A model generated the notes under the pieces. It was given only the letters and a program-made list of their open reading frames with translations, ran no database searches and was not told the DNA's origin. Made by a program: the position numbers and the translations under genes. From assembly GCF_900142025.1 (NCBI RefSeq), contig NZ_FQZM01000013.1, forward strand, positions 24,550-88,549: a stretch of 64,000 nt of DNA, read 5' to 3'. This stretch comes from Desulfofundulus thermosubterraneus DSM 16057 (lineage in GTDB: Bacteria > Bacillota > Desulfotomaculia > Desulfotomaculales > Desulfovirgulaceae). Positions 34,042 through 44,108 of the stretch are shown piece after piece; within the stretch, counting starts at the first letter, position 1, and each line of letters begins with the position of its first letter.

Positions 34042-34272
34042 TTATAAATGCTCCTGAATATATCTGACGGCCTCACCCACGGTGCGGATCTTCTCCGCAT
34101 CCTCATCAGGAATAGTCAGGTCAAATTCCTCTTCCAGGGCCATCACCAGTTCCACAATGTCCAGGGAGTCAGCCCCCAAATCTTCAATGAAGGAGGCTTC
34201 CATGGTCACTTCGGATTCATCTACCCCCAATTGTTCCACAATGATGGCTTTAACCTTCTCAAAAACGGACAA
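34042..34272 (-). CDS. acpP: Acyl carrier protein
   Basis: 76 residues if TTG 34272 is used, which puts the phosphopantetheine serine (GADSLD) at position 36, the classical site, and leaves GGGGGTG at good distance; the GTG three codons earlier would overlap that site. Acidic four-helix protein carrying growing acyl chains for the Fab enzymes around it. Confidence 0.95.
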   Translation of the reverse strand: MSVFEKVKAIIVEQLGVDESEVTMEASFIEDLGADSLDIVELVMALEEEFDLTIPDEDAEKIRTVGEAVRYIQEHL

Positions 34273-34322
34273 ACGTTTCACCCCCTTCCACTGCTACTAT
34301 ACACAAACTTTATGTACCAGGC

Positions 34323-35066
34323 CTACATAGTTAGACCTCCGTCAACGACAATGGTTTGCCCGGTAATATATCCCGCAGCATCGCTGGCCAGGAAAACTAC
34401 CGCCGCCGCTACCTCTTCGGGCTGACCGAAGCGGCCCAGGGCCACCCGGCTTAACATTTTTTCCCTGACGGCTTCGGATAGGGAGCCGGTCATATCCGTA
34501 AGGATAAACCCCGGTGCCACCGCATTGACAGTGATGTTCCGGGAGCCCAGTTCTTTGGCCACCGCTTTGGTCAAACCGATGAGCCCCGCCTTGCTGGCGG
34601 CGTAATTGGCCTGGCCGGCGTTGCCCGTGATACCGACCACCGAACTGATGTTGATGATGCGGCCCCAGCGGGCTTTCACCATCAACCGGGAAGCCGCCTT
34701 TATAGTGTTAAAAGCACCCTTTAAATTTACGTCCAGCACCCGGTCCCAATCTTCATCAGCCAGGCGCATCACCAGGTTATCCCTGGTGATCCCCGCGTTA
34801 TTCACCAGGATATGCAGTGCACCCAGTTGCTCGGCGGCCACATTAACCAGTTTTACCGCCTCGGAAGGCACGGAAACATCCGCCTGGCAAGTTACCGCCT
34901 GCCGGCCCATCTCCCGGATCCGGGCAGCCACTTCTTCGGCGGCGGTAGCCTGACCGTTAAAATTCACCACCACGTCCGCCCCGGCCCGGGCTAAAGCCAG
35001 GGCAATGGCCCGGCCGATGCCCCGGGAAGCGCCGGTAACAATGGCCTTTTTACCGTCAAGTAACAT
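34323..35066 (-). CDS. fabG: 3-oxoacyl-ACP reductase
   Basis: 247 residues from ATG 35066 behind AGGAGG. Short-chain dehydrogenase: [12 protein letters not shown] for NADP, NNAG, catalytic Ser in INISSVVG and Tyr/Lys in ANYAASK. Start is two bases from the fabD stop. Confidence 0.95.
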   Translation of the reverse strand: MLLDGKKAIVTGASRGIGRAIALALARAGADVVVNFNGQATAAEEVAARIREMGRQAVTCQADVSVPSEAVKLVNVAAEQLGALHILVNNAGITRDNLVMRLADEDWDRVLDVNLKGAFNTIKAASRLMVKARWGRIINISSVVGITGNAGQANYAASKAGLIGLTKAVAKELGSRNITVNAVAPGFILTDMTGSLSEAVREKMLSRVALGRFGQPEEVAAAVVFLASDAAGYITGQTIVVDGGLTM

Positions 35067-35067
35067 T

Positions 35068-36006
35068 TTAGCCAACCTCCTTAAGGCATGCAAGGACTTT
35101 TTCCAGAGACTCCGGGTCCTGGACCGACCAGCAGTTTACCTGACGGTTAATTTTGCGCAAAAGGCCACATAATACCGTCCCGGGACCCACCTCGATAAAG
35201 GCCTGGACGCCGCCGGCAATGAGCCGCCGCATGCTTTCCTCCCAGCGCACGGGGCTGTAAACCTGCTGTACCAAGAGCCTTTTTACCTCCTCTTTGGAGG
35301 TCACGTAGTCGGCGGTAACATTGGCCACCACTGGTAACCGGGGATCGGCCATGGCCACCTGTTCCAGTTCCCGGGCCAGCTTCTCCCCGGCCGGGAGCAT
35401 CAAGCTGGAATGGAAAGGGGCGCTTACGGCCAGGGGAACGCACCGCCTGGCTCCCGCTTCTTTGGCCAGCACACAGGCCCGTTCCAAAGCCTGCGTTTCC
35501 CCAGCAATGACCACCTGACCGGGACAGTTGAGGTTGACCGCTTCCACCACCCCGGCATCGGATGCCCGGCGGCAGATCTCCTGAACCGTGGGAACATCCA
35601 GTCCGAGAACGGCCATCATCCCCCCGGCTCCCAGGGGTACCGCCTCCTGCATGAACTGGCCCCGCTTGCGCACAATTTTTACCGCATCGGCAAAGGTCAT
35701 GGCCCCCGCCGCCACCAGGGCGCTGTATTCCCCCAGGCTGTGGCCGGCAGCCACGTCCGGTACTACCCCTTTTTCCCGGAGCACCCGTAAACAGGCCACA
35801 CTTACCGTGAGGATGGCCGGCTGGGCATTCACGGTATGCTGCAGTTCCTCTACCGGGCCTTCAAAACATAAGCGGCTCAAGGTAAAGCCTAAAGAGGCGT
35901 CGGCCTCTTCAAAGGTGCGCCGGGCAACCGGGAAGCACTCGTACATCTGACGGCCCATACCCACATACTGCGACCCCTGGCCGGGGAAGATAAAGGCCAG
36001 CTTCAT
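35068..36006 (-). CDS. fabD: Malonyl-CoA:ACP transacylase
   Basis: 312 residues from ATG 36006. [12 protein letters not shown] at the N terminus and nucleophile Ser90 in [11 protein letters not shown]; the catalytic His is in SAPFHSSLM. Overlaps the end of fabK by four bases. Confidence 0.95.
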   Translation of the reverse strand: MKLAFIFPGQGSQYVGMGRQMYECFPVARRTFEEADASLGFTLSRLCFEGPVEELQHTVNAQPAILTVSVACLRVLREKGVVPDVAAGHSLGEYSALVAAGAMTFADAVKIVRKRGQFMQEAVPLGAGGMMAVLGLDVPTVQEICRRASDAGVVEAVNLNCPGQVVIAGETQALERACVLAKEAGARRCVPLAVSAPFHSSLMLPAGEKLARELEQVAMADPRLPVVANVTADYVTSKEEVKRLLVQQVYSPVRWEESMRRLIAGGVQAFIEVGPGTVLCGLLRKINRQVNCWSVQDPESLEKVLACLKEVG

Positions 36007-36932
36007 TTGCCGGACACCACCCACCGGGATGCAGCCGATAGCAAGGCCGCCGCGCCCCGCACTACGTCCAGAACAATTTCCCGGGCGGGCTGAATTTCCC
36101 GCACCATGGCCGAAACCTGCCCGGCCATCACCGAACCGTATTCCACATCGCCTTCAACCATAGCCGCCCGCAATTTCCCTACTCCCAGCCTCTCCAGTTC
36201 TTCCGGCGGGGCGCACCGGCTTTCCAGTTCCTCAAATTGTTTACTCAATTTATTGCGTAGTACCCGCACCGGGTGGCCTGTGGGCCGGCCGGTGACCACC
36301 GTATCCCGGTCCCCGGCCTTAATCACCATCTCCTTTACGGCCGGGTGAATGGTACACTCCGCCGCGCACATGAAACGGGTACCCATCTGGACACCCTGCG
36401 CCCCCAACATGAGGGCGGCGGCCAGACCCCGGCCGTCATAAATACCGCCGGCGGCAATGACGGGAATATCCACCGCGTCCACAATTTGCGGGACCAGGGG
36501 GAAAGTACACAGCTCACCCACGTGGCCGCCGCTCTCCATGCCCTCGGCAATAAGGGCATCCACACCGCTTCTGGCCAGGCGCCTGGCCAGGGCCACCGAA
36601 GCCACCACCGGAATTACCCGGATGCCCGCTGCCTGCAGGCCGGGCAGGTATTTCCCCGGGTTGCCCGCCCCGGTGGTAATTACCGCAACCCGTTCCTCCA
36701 GAAGCACCTGCATCACTTCGTCTACGAAAGGTGAGCGCAACATCACATTAACCCCGAAAGGTTTAGACGTCAGTTTCCGGGCCAGGCGTACCTGCTCCCG
36801 CACCCATTCCGGGGGGGCCTGGCCGGAACCAATAATCCCTAACCCGCCGGCCTCGCTAACGGCAGCAGCCAGTTCGGCAGTGGAAACCCAGGCCATCCCA
36901 CCCTGGATGACGGGATATTCGATTCCCAGCAA
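36003..36932 (-). CDS. fabK: Enoyl-ACP reductase II (FabK), FMN-dependent
   Basis: 309 residues if the TTG at 36932 is used. TIM-barrel of the nitronate monooxygenase/FabK family: YPVIQGGMAWVST, AEGMESGGHVG, VIAAGGIYDGRG, GAQGVQMGTRF. The fab operon context makes it the enoyl reductase in place of FabI. Homologues have about eight more residues; the frame does continue upstream (IIRTKLCD) to an ATT at 36954-36956 that has AGGGAG nine bases before it, so initiation at ATT is possible. Confidence 0.9.
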   Translation of the reverse strand: MLGIEYPVIQGGMAWVSTAELAAAVSEAGGLGIIGSGQAPPEWVREQVRLARKLTSKPFGVNVMLRSPFVDEVMQVLLEERVAVITTGAGNPGKYLPGLQAAGIRVIPVVASVALARRLARSGVDALIAEGMESGGHVGELCTFPLVPQIVDAVDIPVIAAGGIYDGRGLAAALMLGAQGVQMGTRFMCAAECTIHPAVKEMVIKAGDRDTVVTGRPTGHPVRVLRNKLSKQFEELESRCAPPEELERLGVGKLRAAMVEGDVEYGSVMAGQVSAMVREIQPAREIVLDVVRGAAALLSAASRWVVSGK

Positions 36933-36933
36933 A

Positions 36934-37989
36934 TCACAAAGCTTCGTGCGGATAATGGTTATCCGTCTCCCTTCTCAAAGGTTTTGAACGGTAATCGTGC
37001 CAGCGTAGCAGGGTGGCTCCCCAGGTGAGACCTGCGCCAAAGGCCACCAGCACCACGTGATCGCCGTTCTGGATACGTCCCGCTTCCAGAGCCTCGTGCA
37101 AAGCCAGGGGAATGGAAGCGGCTGAAGTATTGCCGTAACGGTCCACATTGATCCATACCCGTTCTAAAGGCAGGTCAAGCCTTTTAGCGGCGGCCTCGAT
37201 AATGCGGGTGTTGGCCTGGTGGGGAATTAAAAAATCCAGCTCTTTTGTATCCAGACCGGCTGCCTGCAAAACCTCCCGGCAGCTCTCTTCCATCACCTTG
37301 ACGGCAAACTTAAATACTTCCCGGCCATTCATATGTATGAAGTGCTGTTTTTTAGCCAGTGTTTCCTCCGATGCCGGGCAACGGGAAAGGCCCGCCGGAA
37401 GGGATAAAAGAGGTCCCCCCGATCCCTCCGCACCCAAACGGGTGGCCAGGATGCCGTAGCCCTCAGGCACTGGACCCATAACTACTGCCCCGGCGCCGTC
37501 ACCAAAGAGGACACACGTGTTGCGATCCTGCCAGTTCACCAACCGGCTCAGGACCTCAGTGCCAATGACCAGAACGGTTCTGGCAGCCCGGGCGGCGATA
37601 AACTGGCTGCCGCAGGCCAGGGCGTATATAAAGCCGGTACACCCCGCCTGAACGTCAAAGGCCCCGGCCTTTTTTGCCCCCAGGGCATGCTGCACCAGAC
37701 AGGCCGTGGCCGGGAACAACATGTCCGGGCTGTTGGTAGCCACGATTATTAAATCAATTTCCTCACCGGCAACCCCGGCATCCTCCAGGGCCTGCCGGGC
37801 GGCCTGAACGGCCAGGTCGGAAGCTGCCTCGTGATCCGCAGCAATATGTCTTGTCCGGATGCCCGTGCGGGTGCGGATCCACTCGTCACTGGTGTCCACC
37901 ATACGCTCCAAATCTGCATTGGTAAGTACCCGTTCAGGCACATAAATGCCCGTCCCCCAAATTCCTGCGGGCAAAATTTGTTTGGACAT
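36934..37989 (-). CDS. fabH: Beta-ketoacyl-ACP synthase III
   Basis: 351 residues. Triad Cys117 (QAGCTGF), His257 (IPHQAN), Asn287 (YGNTSA). Starts chains from acetyl-CoA or branched primers. The C terminus runs about 20 residues past the usual end (RSKPLRRETDNHYPHEAL), through the region that would be the fabK ribosome-binding site. Start overlaps the plsX stop by one base. Confidence 0.95.
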   Translation of the reverse strand: MSKQILPAGIWGTGIYVPERVLTNADLERMVDTSDEWIRTRTGIRTRHIAADHEAASDLAVQAARQALEDAGVAGEEIDLIIVATNSPDMLFPATACLVQHALGAKKAGAFDVQAGCTGFIYALACGSQFIAARAARTVLVIGTEVLSRLVNWQDRNTCVLFGDGAGAVVMGPVPEGYGILATRLGAEGSGGPLLSLPAGLSRCPASEETLAKKQHFIHMNGREVFKFAVKVMEESCREVLQAAGLDTKELDFLIPHQANTRIIEAAAKRLDLPLERVWINVDRYGNTSAASIPLALHEALEAGRIQNGDHVVLVAFGAGLTWGATLLRWHDYRSKPLRRETDNHYPHEAL

Positions 37990-38999
37990 TAATTTATCCC
38001 CACTTTCTGGTGCTCCGCCATGTCTTCAATACTGCTCCGGATGGCGCTTACCAGGCCGGTTTCAACCGCTTCCCTGGCCCTTTTAATGGCGTTTTTGATC
38101 GCCCGGGCAGTGGAACTGCCGTGACAAATGATGGATACCCCGTTGACTCCTAAAAGCGGTGCGCCACCGTACTCCGCATAATCGATGCGCCTTTCAAAGC
38201 ACTTTAAAGCAGAGATAGCCATGGCCGTACCCATTTTGGCCAGCCAGCTCCTGGTAACTTCCTCCTTGATCATTCCCAGCAGTGCCGTGGCCAGCCCTTC
38301 TCCGGCCTTTAAAACAATGTTCCCCACAAAACCATCGCAAACTACCACGTCTACCGTACCGGCGAAGATATCCCGCCCCTCCACGTTACCGATAAAGTTT
38401 ATTTTTGCCTGGCGCAGAAGGGGAAAGGTGGCCAGGGTGAGTTCGTTGCCCTTTGTTTCTTCTTCACCCACATTTAAAAGGCCAACCCGGGGCCGGGGAA
38501 CGCCCAGGATTTTTTCGGCATACAGGGAACCCATAATGGCAAACTGCAATAAATGGTGGGGTTTGCAGTCCACGTTGGCTCCCGCATCTAAAAGGACGGT
38601 TGTTCCCCCACGCCGGGGTAAAACACTGGCTATGGCCGGGCGGTCAATCCCCTGGATGCGTCCGAGACCTAAAAGGGAAGCCGCCATGGCCGCTCCCGTG
38701 CTGCCGGCAGAAACCAGGGCCGCTGCCTCCCCTTCCTTAACCAGCCTGACAGCCTGCACAATGGAAGACTGTTTCTTTCTCCGGACTGCTACGGCCGGAT
38801 GTTCCCCCATGGCAATAATTTCCGGAGCGTGGAACACCTCAATAGGAGCCGGAGGTGACTGGCCCAGCTCGGCCAGAATTTTTTCCCGGTCCCCCACCAG
38901 AATGATCTCCTGGCGGTATTCCCGGGCCGCTTCCACTGCCCCCCGCACGATTTCTCCCGGCGCATGGTCACCGCCCATGGCATCAACGGCAATTTTCAC
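37989..38999 (-). CDS. plsX: Phosphate acyltransferase PlsX
   Basis: 336 residues. MKIAVDAMGGDHAPGEIVRGA and the conserved SAGSTGAAMAASL, DAGANVDCKP and NVGEEETKGNEL blocks. Makes acyl-phosphate from acyl-ACP for phospholipid synthesis. Overlaps fapR by four bases. Confidence 0.96.
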   Translation of the reverse strand: MKIAVDAMGGDHAPGEIVRGAVEAAREYRQEIILVGDREKILAELGQSPPAPIEVFHAPEIIAMGEHPAVAVRRKKQSSIVQAVRLVKEGEAAALVSAGSTGAAMAASLLGLGRIQGIDRPAIASVLPRRGGTTVLLDAGANVDCKPHHLLQFAIMGSLYAEKILGVPRPRVGLLNVGEEETKGNELTLATFPLLRQAKINFIGNVEGRDIFAGTVDVVVCDGFVGNIVLKAGEGLATALLGMIKEEVTRSWLAKMGTAMAISALKCFERRIDYAEYGGAPLLGVNGVSIICHGSSTARAIKNAIKRAREAVETGLVSAIRSSIEDMAEHQKVGIN

Positions 39000-39574
39000 T
39001 GCCGCCAGACCTCCTCTGCTATAGCGAAGATGAGAAATTTTCCTTCCAGCACTACCTCATTATTGACTCTTGAGGCAACCCTTACCATATATTTATTGCC
39101 TTTTTTGCGCCTTACAAACGCTCTGGCTACCACCTTTTCCCCGCAGAACACCGGCCGGCGGAAACTAACCTTGGTGGTGCCGGTAAGGGCCACCTCCGCA
39201 TCGCATAAAGCCACCGCCAGGGAGTTGGCCTGGGCAAACAAATAATGCCCCCGGGCCACGCGGGTGCGCTTGAGGGTCATCTCATCGGTGATGGTCAGTA
39301 TGGAAACGCCCGATTTGCCTATATTCAGTTCCACCAGTTCACCCACCAGATCGGTCTCACTCAAAGCCCGGAGCCGGCCGTAAACGCCCCGGGCCACCTG
39401 CTCTAAACGCTCTCGTTTTTCCGGAATATGTAACTCGCTGCGATCCAACCGGATGGTCTGCACGCTGACCCCCAGGATGGCCGCCAGATCCTCATCGGTA
39501 AGGAAAGGGTTACCGGTCAGGTAACGGGCCACCAGCTGCTGCCGGTTCAGTTTTCCCGTATGGCTTCTGGACAT
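38996..39574 (-). CDS. fapR: Fatty acid and phospholipid synthesis repressor FapR
   Basis: 192 residues. N-terminal DeoR-type helix-turn-helix (LTDEDLAAILGVSVQTIRLDRSEL, about 22-48) and a C-terminal hot-dog domain (95-190) that binds malonyl-CoA. First gene of the lipid operon; its own operator lies 20 bases upstream, so the operon is feedback controlled by malonyl-CoA. Confidence 0.95.
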   Translation of the reverse strand: MSRSHTGKLNRQQLVARYLTGNPFLTDEDLAAILGVSVQTIRLDRSELHIPEKRERLEQVARGVYGRLRALSETDLVGELVELNIGKSGVSILTITDEMTLKRTRVARGHYLFAQANSLAVALCDAEVALTGTTKVSFRRPVFCGEKVVARAFVRRKKGNKYMVRVASRVNNEVVLEGKFLIFAIAEEVWRQ

Positions 39575-39594
39575 CGCCCCATCACCAAAATTAT

Positions 39595-39613
39595 TTTAGC
39601 ACCAGGTACTAAA
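39595..39613 (-). promoter_or_regulatory. FapR operator
   Basis: Minus-strand TTTAGTACCTGGTGCTAAA, an imperfect palindrome very close to the FapR consensus TTAGTACCNGNTACTAA. It begins three bases downstream of the -10 element, the usual blocking position. A half-site (TTTTAGCACCAG) lies further up near 39711-39722. Confidence 0.85.
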
Positions 39614-39616
39614 TAA

Positions 39617-39645
39617 AGTATAGCGGGAATGCCAAAAAAAAGCAA
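39617..39645 (-). promoter_or_regulatory. Promoter of the fapR-plsX-fab operon
   Basis: Minus strand: -35 TTGCTT (39640-39645), 17-bp spacer, -10 TATACT (39617-39622), followed at once by the FapR operator. Confidence 0.75.
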
Positions 39646-39759
39646 CTCCTCCAGGGCAAAAAAATTTTCCGGCGAGGCAGGGCAAACATACCCGCCTTTA
39701 CCGGAGCCACTGGTGCTAAAACCTGATTATATGTGGATTAAACTATTGCAACCGTTCGA

Positions 39760-39936
39760 CTACTGAACTCTCACCACTTCTTTTGCCTTGTAATACCCGC
39801 ATTCCGGGCAAACCCGGTGAGGCACGATCAGGGCATGGCACTGGGAACAACGCACCAGTCCTGGGGCCTCTATCTTCCAGTGGGCCCGCCGCATTCTGGC
39901 CCGCCGCTTGGAAGTTTTCCTTTTCGGAACACCCAT
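39760..39936 (-). CDS. rpmF: 50S ribosomal protein L32
   Basis: 58 residues from ATG 39936 (MGVPKRKTSKRRARMRRAHWK). Two CxxC pairs (CSQC, CPEC) form the zinc ribbon of the Zn-plus type. Follows the DUF177 gene as in most bacteria. Confidence 0.96.
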   Translation of the reverse strand: MGVPKRKTSKRRARMRRAHWKIEAPGLVRCSQCHALIVPHRVCPECGYYKAKEVVRVQ

Positions 39937-39963
39937 AACACTCCACCCCCCTTTAACCAAAGG

Positions 39964-40509
39964 TTACCGGTTGCTATCCTTTAGCATATCCTTAAGTATC
40001 ATCAGGCGCGGGTCCACATCCTCCCCGGGACAGGCACAGGGTGCCATGTTCAAATTCTGGCCACACCGGGGACAGAGGCCGCGGCAACCCTCATTACAAA
40101 GGAAACGCATGGGCAATACCAGCAAAATGCTCTTCAGCACTTCCGGCGTAATATCCAGGACATCGCCGGAAAAGGGGATCCATTCCTGGTACTCTTCTTT
40201 AGTTGGATCTACCACAGCTATCTCTTCACTATCCGCAGGATAATATACCTCGCTCAGCGGAGCCTCCACCGGCACACAAAAGGGCTCCAAACAACGGGCA
40301 CAACGGACTTTCAGGGTGCCCCTGACCCCCCCCTGTACTAAAAGGGCTTTCCCGGTATTACTGATCTCCAGGGACGCCCTGGCAGGCCCGTCAAAGCTCA
40401 ACCTGTCCCCGTGGAACTCCAGTTCCGGCAAGGGAGAAGAAAGTTCCACCTGTATGCTTTCCCCGGGGCTTCTTTTTAGATCCGCCACATCAACGCGCAT
40501 GTCAAACAC
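39964..40509 (-). CDS. DUF177/YceD-family protein
   Basis: 181 residues. The family hallmark cysteines CARCLEPF and CNEGCRGLCPRCGQN are present, and a WIPFSGDVLDITPEVLKSILL block. It lies directly before rpmF, its near-universal partner, and is thought to help 23S rRNA or L32 maturation; evidence in bacteria is limited. Confidence 0.88.
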   Translation of the reverse strand: MFDMRVDVADLKRSPGESIQVELSSPLPELEFHGDRLSFDGPARASLEISNTGKALLVQGGVRGTLKVRCARCLEPFCVPVEAPLSEVYYPADSEEIAVVDPTKEEYQEWIPFSGDVLDITPEVLKSILLVLPMRFLCNEGCRGLCPRCGQNLNMAPCACPGEDVDPRLMILKDMLKDSNR

Positions 40510-40592
40510 CCCTTAATTTAACAAAACTCATTATATAGAGGTGTCGTTCCTTTGTCAAGGTAAATGCCTGGGCAGCCCGCCCTCAAGGGCAT

Positions 40593-40628
40593 TAAAAACA
40601 CCGCCGGTCGCCTGGCCGGCGGTGTGGT
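40593..40628 (-). terminator. Terminator after the BioD-like/DRTGG gene
   Basis: ACACCGCCGG-CCAGGCGA-CCGGCGGTGT followed by TTTTT on the minus strand, ending the two-gene acyl-CoA synthetase operon. Confidence 0.85.
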
Positions 40629-40642
40629 ATGCTGGCCTACAA

Positions 40643-41692
40643 CTAGCGCAACACTTCCACAATGGTCTCCCACTGGCAATACTGTTCCACGTTTTCCAGG
40701 GCTACTTTAATTCCGGTGGTATCACCCGGCTTCAAGCGACGGGACAGGTGGCTGATCTTTTCGATGGTGGTATAGGTATCATAATGAACCAGGATCAGGG
40801 GCACTCCCTTTTCCTGCGCCCGGGCAATTACCTTTACGTCGGGATAGAGGCCTCCGGTAAGGATGAGCACCGAGGTGCTGGTTTCCAGAGCGGCCAGGGC
40901 AACATCGGCCCGGTCGCCACCCAGAATCACCGCCTTATCGGCAGTGCGGCGGAAATAGCTCAGGGCGCTCTCGGCGGTCATGGCCCCGACCACCACATCC
41001 TCCACCAGGCGCTTTAGATTTTCGCTACCGGTCAAGATTTCCCCGCCCAGAACTTCATAGTATTCTTCCACGGTAGGGGAAGCAATTTCCGGACGGCGGG
41101 GAATTACACCCAGAGTGCGGTAGCCGTTTTCTTCTAAAATGGGCCGGTAGATACCTTCGATCTTGGCCAAAAGGGGACGGGGAATATTATTGAAAACATT
41201 GCCCAGCAGATTTACCCCCGCCGCGGTAAGGCTGCGATTAAAGAACAGGGCCTGGTCAAAGCCAAAATCATTTTCAATGTTTAACACCAGCAATATCTGA
41301 GCGTCCAGTTTTCTGGCCAGGGTAATATCGTCCAGCCCGCAGGCAGCGTAAGCGTAGGGGTAGGCCGCCCCGCCGATAATCACCACATCAGCGCCTGCGG
41401 AAATCTGCTCGTAAGCCTCACGAACCCTGGAAAGAGCGTCTTTACAACCGTTCCCGGACAGATAGGACGGTCCGATAATCCGGGGAACTATTAGTTCCAG
41501 GGGCACGTCCATCCCCAGCACTTCCCGCATTAAAACGGCATCATCATCCACCCGTTCCGCTCCCCGGGAAGGGCTCCCGATGGGTTTAAAGTAGGCGACC
41601 CGAAACCCTTCCCTTTGCAATTTTTGCGCCAGCCCCAGGGCCAGGGCCGTTTTACCGCTGGCCGGAGTGCCCATAATATACAGATTTTTCAT
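40643..41692 (-). CDS. BioD-like P-loop protein with DRTGG domain
   Basis: 349 residues. N-terminal P-loop MGTPASGKTALALGLA and a dethiobiotin-synthetase-like fold (1-210), then a DRTGG domain (about 215-330) as in the N-terminal regulatory part of large phosphotransacetylases, but with no Pta catalytic domain. Twelve bases downstream of the ADP-forming acyl-CoA synthetase and ending at a terminator, so it probably modulates that enzyme or acetyl-phosphate/CoA metabolism. The mechanism is not known. Confidence 0.8.
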   Translation of the reverse strand: MKNLYIMGTPASGKTALALGLAQKLQREGFRVAYFKPIGSPSRGAERVDDDAVLMREVLGMDVPLELIVPRIIGPSYLSGNGCKDALSRVREAYEQISAGADVVIIGGAAYPYAYAACGLDDITLARKLDAQILLVLNIENDFGFDQALFFNRSLTAAGVNLLGNVFNNIPRPLLAKIEGIYRPILEENGYRTLGVIPRRPEIASPTVEEYYEVLGGEILTGSENLKRLVEDVVVGAMTAESALSYFRRTADKAVILGGDRADVALAALETSTSVLILTGGLYPDVKVIARAQEKGVPLILVHYDTYTTIEKISHLSRRLKPGDTTGIKVALENVEQYCQWETIVEVLR

Positions 41693-41704
41693 CAGGCCAA
41701 CACC

Positions 41705-43807
41705 TCACGATATGGTAATTTTAATATCAAGGGCACTTAAGCCCTGGTTATAAACAAAGACGGGGTTAATATCGATTTCATTGATCTCCGGGAAATCCAG
41801 TACCAACCGGGCCGTACGTCCGATGGCTTCCACCAGCGCCGGCAGGTCGGCCGGCTTCTCGCCCCGGTAACCCCGCAAGAGGGTATAGGCTTTAGTTTCA
41901 GAAAGCATGGTTTCAATCTCCCGCCGGGTGAGCCCCTGGGCCAGACGGAAGGAAACATCTTTAAGCAGGTTGACGTAAATACCGCCCAGACCGCAGGCAA
42001 TCATGGGGCCGAACTGCACATCCCGGGTCATGCCGATGATCAGCTCCACGCCCTTGGGCATCATTTTCTGTACCTCTATGCCGTAAACCACAGCCTGGGG
42101 CAGCAGGCGATGGACGTTCTCCATAATCTCGATGAAACCTTTACGTACTGCTTCGGGGGAATCAAGGCCAATTTTTACGCCACCTACGTCGGTCTTGTGC
42201 AGGATCTTGGGAGAGGCCACCTTGAGCACCACCGGGTAGCCCATTTTTTCGGCTTCCTCCACTGCCTCCTCGGGGGTGGCGGCCAGGGAAATGGGAGCGG
42301 CCGGGATACCGTACGCCCTGGCAACGACTGCCGCTTCGCTACCCAGCAGTACCAGGCGGTTATCCCGCATGGCATCGTAAAAAACGGCCTTGACCGCTTT
42401 CTTGTCCACATCGGGATAGTTGAGATCACTTTCCCCCGCGGGGGCACTCCGAAATTCACCGTAACTAACCAATCCGCTGATCGCTGCAATAGCCGGTTCG
42501 GGGAAGGTAAAACAGGTCATGCCGGCTTCGGACATAAGCCGTGCCCCTTCAGCCATGGATTCGCCGCCCAGGTAAACGCCCATAATTGGCTTGTGGGGAT
42601 ATTTCTTTTGCAGCTCAATTACGGCCTGGGTGGTTTCCAGGGGCTGAGCCACAGCGGTGGGGCACATTAAAACGACAACACTGTCTACGTTTGGATCGTC
42701 GAGAACTCTTTCCAGGGCGAAACGATAACGGTCGGCCCTGGCATCACCCAGCACGTCCACCGGGTTGTACAGGGCGGCCTCGGCGGGTAGCCCCCCGCGC
42801 AAATCTTCAATGGTTTCCTTGGTAAACCGGGCCATGGTCAAGGACCTGGCTTCCACATTATCCGTAGCCACAATGCCCGGACCACCGGAGTTGGTCACAA
42901 TGGCCACCCTCTTGCCGGCCGGAACCGGACAACGGGAAAAGGCTATGGCCAGCTCAAAGAGCTCGGTCATGGACCGGGCACGGATTACGCCGCACTGCCG
43001 GAAGGCCGTGTCGTAAGCCAGGTCACTACCGGCCAGGGCACCGGTGTGGGAAGAGGCGGCCTGGGCACCGGCCTGGCTGGTACCGGACTTGAGAATGATT
43101 ACGGGTTTTTTACGGGTGGCCTCGCGGACCACTTCCAGAAAACGAGGCCCGTCGGCCACGTCTTCCAGGTAGCAGGCTATTACGCGGGTATAGGGGTCTT
43201 CCGCGGCTTCGGCAATGAAATCTATTTCCGAAAGATCTCCTTTATTACCCAAACTGACCATCTTACTGAAACCAAGACCAACAGACCGGCTCCAGTCCAG
43301 GATGGCAATCAGGGTGGCACCGCTCTGGGAGAGGAAGGCTATGTCGCCTTTCAGGGGGAAAGTTTTGGTGAAAGAAGCGTTGATGGGTGTATGGGTATCC
43401 ATCATACCCACGCAGTTTGGTCCCAGCAAATGCATGCCATACTGGCGGCAGATGGCTACCAATTCTTTTTCCAGCTCCAGACCCTCTTTGCCAATTTCCT
43501 TAAACCCGGCAGTAACTACCACCAGGTTTTTGACACCCTTTTCTCCACACTCTCTGGCTACATCCAGGGTTCTGGCCGCGGGAACGGCCACAACGACCAG
43601 GTCCACCTGCTCCGGAATGGCCGAAACCGATGGATAAACCGTTAAACCCTCAATTTCCTCCTCCCTAGGATTGACCGGATAAATTTGCCCCGGAAACCCC
43701 GACTCGATCAGGTTCTTCACTATGGAGTGGCCTACTTTACCGGGTTTTTTTGAGGCACCGACAACAGCTACCGCATTCGGGTTGTAAAAGTTGTTCAGTA
43801 GTCCCAC
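41705..43807 (-). CDS. ADP-forming acetate/acyl-CoA ligase, fused alpha-beta
   Basis: 700 residues. CoA-binding domain (1-130; VAVVGASKKPGKVGHSIVKNL), succinyl-CoA-ligase-like domains with the phospho-histidine in SSHTGALAGSDLAYD near 255, then an ATP-grasp domain (about 485-695; YPVVLKVASPKILHKTDVGGVKIGL). Forms acetate and ATP from acetyl-CoA, or the reverse. Suits an anaerobe gaining energy from acids. The 43808-44108 gap upstream shows a TATAAT-like -10 at about 43855 but no other feature. Confidence 0.9.
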   Translation of the reverse strand: MGLLNNFYNPNAVAVVGASKKPGKVGHSIVKNLIESGFPGQIYPVNPREEEIEGLTVYPSVSAIPEQVDLVVVAVPAARTLDVARECGEKGVKNLVVVTAGFKEIGKEGLELEKELVAICRQYGMHLLGPNCVGMMDTHTPINASFTKTFPLKGDIAFLSQSGATLIAILDWSRSVGLGFSKMVSLGNKGDLSEIDFIAEAAEDPYTRVIACYLEDVADGPRFLEVVREATRKKPVIILKSGTSQAGAQAASSHTGALAGSDLAYDTAFRQCGVIRARSMTELFELAIAFSRCPVPAGKRVAIVTNSGGPGIVATDNVEARSLTMARFTKETIEDLRGGLPAEAALYNPVDVLGDARADRYRFALERVLDDPNVDSVVVLMCPTAVAQPLETTQAVIELQKKYPHKPIMGVYLGGESMAEGARLMSEAGMTCFTFPEPAIAAISGLVSYGEFRSAPAGESDLNYPDVDKKAVKAVFYDAMRDNRLVLLGSEAAVVARAYGIPAAPISLAATPEEAVEEAEKMGYPVVLKVASPKILHKTDVGGVKIGLDSPEAVRKGFIEIMENVHRLLPQAVVYGIEVQKMMPKGVELIIGMTRDVQFGPMIACGLGGIYVNLLKDVSFRLAQGLTRREIETMLSETKAYTLLRGYRGEKPADLPALVEAIGRTARLVLDFPEINEIDINPVFVYNQGLSALDIKITIS

Positions 43808-44108
43808 ATTCTCACCCCTTATTGGAGCAAATTGAGCGAAAACTTAAAAACTAATTATACAGCATACAATACACAAACGTCTTTTCTTCAATTATAAAGG
43901 GGTGAAAAGTGTGAGTAAATAGCTACACCGGGCACCAATGAAAATAGTAATTTTGTAAATTGAACGAAAGTGAGATTTTAATTTTTTGTGGCATTTTTCA
44001 AGCTTTTTTCAACTCAACAATAAACCCGTTGTTTAAAATTTGATATTACAGGCCGGTAACTGGGCTCGCTTAGTTTTTTCTGTTTTTGAATATTACCCGG
44101 CTAGAGTG

